Assembly (NCBI RefSeq): GCF_000002425.4
Contig: NC_037274.1
Location: forward strand, 12,872,344-12,936,343
DNA length: 64,000 bases
Direction: 5' to 3'
From: Physcomitrium patens
Taxonomy: Eukaryota > Streptophyta > Bryopsida > Funariales > Funariaceae
Position 1 is the stretch's first letter; every line of letters begins with the position of its first letter. A program made the translations under genes and the position numbers. Of this stretch, positions 57,538 through 64,000 are shown piece after piece. The notes beneath the pieces were generated by a model. That model saw nothing but the letters and a program-made list of their open reading frames with translations. It ran no database searches and was not told where the DNA came from.

Positions 57538-57780
57538 CTTTTTGGAATTGATTCAATATGTATGGTATATCAAATGAACTATCTAGCTCACCACTACTAT
57601 ACAATCTATCTACTCAAATGATGGCATGGAGGAATCAACTCATAGAAGCATCTAAAAATTATAGGATCCAATAATTCCATCAATACCACAATACACTACA
57701 CTACACTAGGAGCACCCCATACACTGACCAACTTGAAATTTCCTCTATTCTGACATTAAAATGAAAGGTCAAAACCTACT
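57538..57780. other. Unassigned stretch between two inserted LTRs
   Basis: No gene is recognised. A short (cacta)n-like run is at 57690-57708. By position it may belong to the LINE that resumes at 60664. Confidence 0.3.
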
Positions 57781-60663
57781 TGTAAGTCACTGAATTGACT
57801 CACTTGGGTATTTAGTATAAAAATACACTTATTGTGCTTAAAATCAAAGATTTTGTGAGTTAGTAGTAGAATTTTTAGGAAAAAATAGAAATTAAATTGC
57901 ACATAGCAGACATGCAACCTATTATAGAATTTATTAAGACAAATTTCCATGATGAATAGGTTTTTGTGTAGTTAACAGTAAATGATGACCAATGAGAGTA
58001 GCCCTTATTGTCAAAAGAAAAGAAAATAAAAGAAAAATAAATAAAAAATAAAAAAGTTAAAAGGTGACCAAGGTGGCTAGAGGCTGCCCCTGAATGGTAG
58101 CAGCCTCCTTGTTGATAGGGGTCCGGCTGCTGGATTTCTCTCTCTTGTTTTTTTGGTTTTTTCTTCACGTCTTCACGAGCTCCGGGCGCTTCGGAATTAT
58201 TTTGTCCTCCTTCGGGGTTGGTGTATGAGCTACGCATGAAGCGGAGTCTGCGGCTCTCTATTTCTACTAGGCATGTGCAGCGGTGCTGCATTTGGGTGCA
58301 ACTGCTCTTCCACGTTGAGGGAGGTGGTTGTTTTCCCTTGTAGAAGTGTTGGAACACGTCGCAGTCGCAGTGTTCCAATCCTTCTTTTCCTGTTATTTTG
58401 TTTTTTGATCCCCGCGGGTCTCCAACGGTAGCGTCAGCATCGCTCATTCTTCATCCACCGAAAAAAGTGGCGGGGTCGGAGTTGTGACGCAGGCTTCCTT
58501 CGAAGGCTCGTTCTTCCGGTGTTTTTTTTTTTCCTTCGTTCCGTGAGTTTTGAGCTCTGCCTTCGACGGAGCTGTTTTGTATCTTTCTTGTGATGGTGTC
58601 TGCAGCGGTTGCCTGCTCGATCAAGGGGGCTGCCTGAGAGCGGAATCGTGCTCGATTGTGGTAGCTGGTGTTTTGCGGCTGACCTGGTAATTGAAGACTG
58701 CATTGGGTCAATTCTTGTGTTGCTGGAATGACGTTGGAGCAAGTCTGTTTTCTCCGGGGTGTTGCGGCTAGGGTAGCATCAGTGTTCATGCTACGGTGGA
58801 GCTGCAATCGCCTACATTGTTGTACGGGTGGTCGAGGAACCTGTTGTTGTTTTTTTTTTTTTTTGTTTTGTTTTGTTTTGTTTTTTTTTTTTTCTCCCGT
58901 TTCAATTGTGAGAGCGGCTCTCTTTGGCGGTGTTTCTTTGATTCTTCATGCGCCAATCCTAACCCTCCAAGATCTCGCCACAGTCCCTCATCGTGTATTT
59001 ATTTCCTTGGTTCCCCCTAGCGACGTTCCCTTTAGTGTCATTTTCTAATTTCCTGGAGCAACTGATCTTCATCGATTTGGGATTGTTGTTCCTCTCGCTG
59101 ATCCTGCCCTTGTCATCATTGCTTCGTTCACTCATCCTAGTGATGTTCTCCTGCTGGTCGAAGGTGGCAGGCGACGGTGGTAATTGTCACCATCACAGCG
59201 CCCTCGCTGATGTTATCTTGTAACCCAGAATTGGACACAAGTCATTGGAAAGAAAGATTTTGTCCTGGTGCACTAAAAACCAATCACAACTCTTCTGCAC
59301 AAGGGAAATCCTCTCGATTGCAGCCGACTCAAGAAGTTCTCCAACGTGGTCGGGCCCTGGTGGTCTCTGTTTTTTCTTCAGCTGGAAATGCAAACCAAGT
59401 CAATACAGTTCATACTATGGGCGATATAATTTTTGCCGAACCGTCGTTGTTGTTCACGACCAAGTGCTCCCACTAGAACACACCTAGAAGATGTAGGAAC
59501 TGTTCTCGTAGGCTGCTAATGATACGTTGAGGTTCTTGTTTTTGTTGCTATTTATCAATCTTGTTGTAGATTGCTAGCTGTGCATTGGAAGAGCGTGCTG
59601 GAACAGGTAAACATCAAAGAGGGAAGGCACTTTCCCTCTCCACAATCTTGTTGTTCGATGAACCATGCAACCAACTTGCGGCTAGTATCATTCGAACTGG
59701 AAGGATTGTAAGAGTTCATGCTACCGAGCATGTGCGATAGCAAGGCAAGAAAAGCATCGACTACAATTAGTCTCATCAACTCCCCGCTTCAGGAAGATGC
59801 TGCACTGAGGAGTGGGGCTGCTCGAAGGAAAAGGCAACACTAGAATCAACCCCGGATGAACAGCAGTGACCTTTGAGAGAATACCATGGCGACTCGGCTT
59901 TAAGACCACAAATTGTTAAAGGCAGCACTCAGGGAGAACGGAAGTCGTCCCAAGCTTTAATCGCTCTCAATTCTCCAAATGCTTGGAATCCAAGATCAAG
60001 TACAACTTCAAAGACTAGGCAAGATTACCAAGTTTTTAGTGAATAAAAAATTATTTTGTATGAATTTAAATCAACTGAGATAAACCTAGGATTTCGAATG
60101 GGTGAGTTATTAGAGATGACAATGATCTAAGGTTGGATGAATTCTTATTTATAGATGAAAATCTATTCACAGATGGAATTTCCTTTTGGATGAACTTTGA
60201 ATTTTGGAATGATATTTAATACTAACAAAAATTAAAAATTAATAATAATAATAATAATAATGTAAGATAAAACAAAAATTATATAGGCTTAAATTAAATC
60301 ATATAAATTTGTCTTTTAAGTGTATGTTGTCGATTGAGTTATTTGATTACCTTGTGTTAGAGTTGTGGTGTTCTTTAAGTGGTTGTATTGTTACTGTGGA
60401 GTTGACAGTGGAATTTAATTGGTAGAGAATTGAAAAGTAAACAAAATAGGAAACAACTTAATCAATTAAATTGTAAGCTAGTTGATATTGATTAATTAGA
60501 ATAGATTATATGTTAGAGGGATTTATGTTAATCACAAGTTGGATTTTTTTGGATTGTAGAATACCTAATTAAACAGTATCAGATACTTGTTAGAAATTTG
60601 GATAATTACATCATTGTGAATTAGAAAAGACTCGTTACTTGTGGAGGTTTATTTTGCTTCACA
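57781..60663 (-). mobile_element. Family L, copy 4: solo-LTR-like element (2883 bp)
   Basis: Plus-strand ends TGTAAGTCAC and TTGCTTCACA. Flanks ctact (57776-57780) and ctacc (60664-60668) differ by one base. The 49-base inverted repeat is at 60615-60663. The GC-rich middle (58080-59950) is the best preserved of the four; its stretch around 58085-58140 aligns with the reverse complement of 47030-47100 in copy 1. A T/G tract lies at 58848-58892 and (AAT)n at 60238-60260. Open frames on both strands are not supported by comparison. Confidence 0.72.
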
Positions 60664-61470
60664 CTACCTTTTGATCAGATTTAAATATAAAAATTACAAT
60701 CTTAACACAAAATATTAAAGGATTAAATGACCTAGAAAAAGTTAAAATGGTATGTAACTACTTTAAGAGGTATTTGTCTAAGATAGATTTTTTATAAATA
60801 TAGGAATATAAATTATAAGACCCTAAATTAAATATAATTAAAAATCAATTATGGCTTGAAAGGGGCTTCTTTGACTAAAAGGTCAATATAACCTATAACC
60901 ATAATATTAACAAAAAAGGTGCGAGCAGTGACAAGATAAGCATATGGATCTCTTTCTACATGTTGCACCTCATAGAATTAATGGAACACACTCATTTGAG
61001 GAAGATTCGATGGGTTTGTATTTGTAGACAGGACAAAAATGATGTTGGAATTTTGAATGTATATGCATCGCATACCATGCAAAAATATTACAACTTATAA
61101 TATGAATTATTAAACACACTTGCCACAGATTTTAGATGGATCTTTGCAAGAGATTGAAATTTTATAGAGAGGGAATGTAATAAATTGAATAGCCAAGGCT
61201 TGGTAATGTCTAAGATAGAAAAAAGACTATTCAATTTATTAAAAATTACATTATAAGTAGTCGACATCTTTCCAACATTATACACACTTTACTTTAGCTA
61301 AGGCAGTAAGCAGTGCAATAGATTATAAAAGCTGACTAGATTAGATCAAATTTATGACTTTATAATCCATGAGATGACTACAACCAATGCAAACTATGTG
61401 ATCTTCAAAGAGAACTATCACTAGGATCACCCAACGGTTTAGTAACAAGTAAAGTTATAACTTGAAGAAA
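60664..61470 (+). pseudogene. L1-like LINE endonuclease domain, decayed
   Basis: Translation in broken frame gives TQNIKGLNDLEKVKMVCNYF (60700-60760), GILNVYASHTMQKYY (61040-61090), WIFARD*NFIE (61140-61170) and a later RLDQIYDF. The order N-I-G-L, L-N-V-Y-A and W-x-x-x-x-D-W-N is that of the APE-type endonuclease of plant L1 elements, which nicks target DNA. The W of DWN is TGA. Confidence 0.6.
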
Positions 61471-61481
61471 AGAAAAAATCA

Positions 61482-61505
61482 ATATATATATATATATATA
61501 TATAT
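61482..61505 (+). repeat. (AT)n microsatellite
   Basis: Twelve AT units without interruption. Confidence 0.95.
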
Positions 61506-61739
61506 CATGAATTTGACATACTTATTAGATTAAGAGGTACAACGACATAAAGAGAGCAATATGGAGTACAAAAAAATTCTATTATTATTATATAACATGA
61601 ATTCTTGCTTAAATATACATTAGACACTAAGCTATGGAAGATAAATTGAAAATGCAACAAGAAGATCCTACTAAGTCTAATAGAATTTTGAATAAGCTCT
61701 AAGTAATCTTTAATAATCCTAATCACATTTTAACCAATT

Positions 61740-62335
61740 CAAAAGAAATTTGAAATGAATTACAAAAAAATATAAAAAAGTCATAAATTAATTTTTTAAA
61801 AAAATAATAAAGAAATCTTAAAAAAATAAAAAAATAAAAACCTTAAAGAAATAATAATATCCTTAAAAAAATACTAAAATAAAAGACGTTTAAAAAAGTA
61901 TAAAAAATTCATTAAAATACTTAAAATAAAAATTCTAAATAAATTCTACATAAATCATAATCAAATCTTAATGTATTCCTAAAAAAATCTCAATGAGATT
62001 CTAAAAATCTTAAACAAATTCTAACAAAATCCTAAATAAATCTTAACAAAATTCTAATTAAATCTTAATTAAATCCTAATAAAATTCTAACCAAATTCTA
62101 ATCAAATTCTAATCAAATATTAATTAAATACTAATCAAATCCTAACCAAATTTTAATCAAATTCTAATCAAATCTTAAACAAATCTTAGCCAAATCTTAA
62201 ATCAAATCTTAATCAAATTCTAATCAAATCCTAATCTAATCTTAAAAATTTATAAACCAAATCCTAATCAAATCCTAATTAAATTTTAATCAAATTCTAA
62301 CAAATTCTAAATAATTCCAATATAATATAAAGTAA
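61740..62335 (+). repeat. AT-rich minisatellite, about 11-bp unit
   Basis: Dozens of imperfect copies of taatcaaattc / taatcaaatct, clearest at 62040-62300. The left part has decayed to A-rich DNA. It interrupts the LINE. Confidence 0.75.
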
Positions 62336-62339
62336 ATCT

Positions 62340-63400
62340 TAATTAATTACTATAGCTATTTTAAAACATTAATAAATAATAATCAAACCATTAATTTTGA
62401 TTAAATTTTTATTCACATTTCAATCCACAAGCAATTAATATGTACACAAAATTTGAAGAGAATCACCTATTGAAAGAAAAGCTTCCAAAACCTCTTGGAT
62501 GTTGGTTGCCTTTCTTTTCCAATTCAAATGTTAATCTTCCAACAACAATTTCTTTTTGCTGAACTATTAAATTTTTCTAAAAATTGTATGTTTTGTAGAA
62601 TTCTAAATTTTAATTACTTTCAATGATTTTTGATTCAATTGAACTAGCAAATGTTGCAAGATTGCAAAAATCCTCTCTAATCCTAAATTTCAAACTTCTA
62701 GGACCATAAGCCACAAAAACTTTCATAACCTTTAATTTAATCACTTGATTAATATTAAATTTTTTACACATTTAAAACAAGCACAATAACAAATTGATAA
62801 ATTTTTATTCTCAAATATACTAAAATAGTCACAAAATCCTCAAAGTTGTAACCTTATTTTTATTTTTTAAAATCTAAATTCACTAAGTATATTTTTCACT
62901 TTGAAAGGCCTTCAAAACTTCAGCATATCTTCAAAATACATGAAATTAACTCTAAAATATACTTGCATAAGTTTACTCTTAGACTATACTCTTGAATTGT
63001 CTAAAGAACCTTGGAGTTGCCATAGGTACATAGTTATGTGCCTTGGGGTGTGATTTAACCTAAGTTTATAATAGGTCCTCTTTTGGTATTAATTCTTCAT
63101 ATTTTGAGGTAATTTTTGCTAAAAATTATTCTCAATCTTCTCTTAAAAATACCTATATTAATTATTTATCTCATTTATTTTGATTTGACTCATTTAAGCT
63201 TTTAAAAAATAAATAAAAGTTTATTTTTTAAAAAGGTAATATTAGAATTTATTAATTTTTATTACCTTCTTGTCTATTATATATATTTTTAAGATAATTT
63301 TTTAATGTATTTTCATTTAAGTTATTTTATAATATAATCTTTTATTTCTTTTTTTATCATATCGTTGTATTATTATACAATACTATTTATTGGTAAGCTC
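62340..63400. repeat. Repeat family M, copy 2, and AT-rich flank
   Basis: 62500-62760 aligns with 40680-40940 (ctgaactattaa, aaaatcctctctaatcctaaa, aacttctaggacc). Beyond 62900 I see nothing I can name. Confidence 0.4.
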
Positions 63401-64000
63401 CAGAAGTGTGTGAAATTTTACTGTACTTTTTGTGTACAACATGCAATAGAATGAAATGCAACTAGAGACACCATACAAAGGTAACTAGCCAAAGTCATTA
63501 CTGACTTATAGTATAGCCCTGGTAATACAATCTACCAAGAAAAACTCACATGTTATGTAAATCTAATCTAATAAGTCAAAAAATAGAAAATCAAAGATCA
63601 AGATATTTGAATTAGGATAAAAATATAGAAAGCCTTTGAGTAGTATATAGGAGAGTTTTTTTGGACTCACAAGAAAAGATTGGCAGCTTCTAATATAACA
63701 AAATTAGCAAATAAAAGTGAAAAGCGACATAGTCATTCAAACGTGTTGGCCTATATATGCCATTAATTCTATAATAAGTTCTCCAGAGCCCGTCTTGCCA
63801 CAAAAATAACAAGGTAGGGAGAAATTAAAGCTTTATTATGTATTATGGAAAGATTAAATACATAGAAAAAAAATAAGATTAAGTAAGCTCCTATCTTTAG
63901 TCAAATTCATAGCAGTTATAAAAAAAATATAAGTAGAGATAAATCATTGGGCCAAAATGGTGTTATCTTAGAATTCTATGAAAAATTCTAAGACATTTTG
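63401..64000 (+). pseudogene. Start of the LINE reverse transcriptase, cut by the window edge
   Basis: The last 70 bases translate as KNISRDKSLGQNGVILEFYE, then K-F, a stop and D-I-L. This is the first RT block of L1-like ORF2 (K-S-P-G-x-D-G-x-x-x-x-F-Y). It suggests the LINE begun at 60664 continues past 64000. Upstream to 63401 no frame is open. Confidence 0.55.

Noticed and set aside
58728-59048. Open frames of about 75-105 codons with a Phe/Val run
   Set aside because: The hydrophobic run is the translation of a T/G tract, and copy 1 of family L does not keep the frame.
1-64000. CRISPR arrays, bacterial operons, ribosome binding sites
   Set aside because: No regularly spaced repeats with unique spacers and no prokaryotic gene organisation; content is eukaryotic retroelements.

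Overview
The window reads as a transposon graveyard in an AT-rich nuclear genome, very probably a land plant. Reasons: Ty3/gypsy chromoviruses with an integrase chromodomain, a primer-binding site matching the 3' end of plant initiator tRNA-Met (TGGTATCAGAGC), a plant-style Ty1/copia element, an L1-like LINE and many decayed LTRs. I see no convincing host gene, tRNA or rRNA. The Gag of the chromovirus is of the type I associate with Tcn1-like elements (fungi, mosses), and a second gypsy family resembles a lineage I know best from fungi. Both hint at a bryophyte or other non-seed plant, but the species cannot be fixed from the sequence.

Layout. 1-5614: decayed repeats, a gag scrap, a GC-richer cysteine-rich coding remnant (3450-4425) and two minisatellites. 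5615-32792: one 27-kb nest. Chromovirus C (minus strand, TSD cggtg) is split by chromovirus A (10319-25131, minus, TSD gttgt) and by D (25393-30591, minus, TSD acgc). A is split by B (12970-21626, plus, 4-bp TSD ccgt). The 3' LTR of C also holds a 787-bp insert. 32793-38750: a decayed LTR-like repeat and a minus-strand copia element. 38750-44125: broken pieces related to C and to B/D. 44222-53390: a decayed plus-strand gypsy element (HK) split by two solo-LTR-like elements of family L. 53391-64000: a third L copy, LINE-like remains, a solo LTR of family A (57146-57537), a fourth L copy (57781-60663), a LINE endonuclease, a minisatellite and the start of a LINE reverse transcriptase at the right edge.

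Function and history. A would encode Gag, protease, RT-RNase H, integrase-chromodomain and an extra 3' ORF; C is an older relative with the same plan. The A-family LTRs carry perfect heat-shock elements upstream of a TATA box, which suggests heat-driven transcription; a solo LTR of the family has doubled this block. B encodes a Gag-protease ORF and a pol in the -1 frame. D is its relative, missing about 3.2 kb of pol, so it could only move in trans. All large ORFs carry lesions, many of them CGA, CAG or TGG changed to stop, which fits cytosine methylation and deamination.
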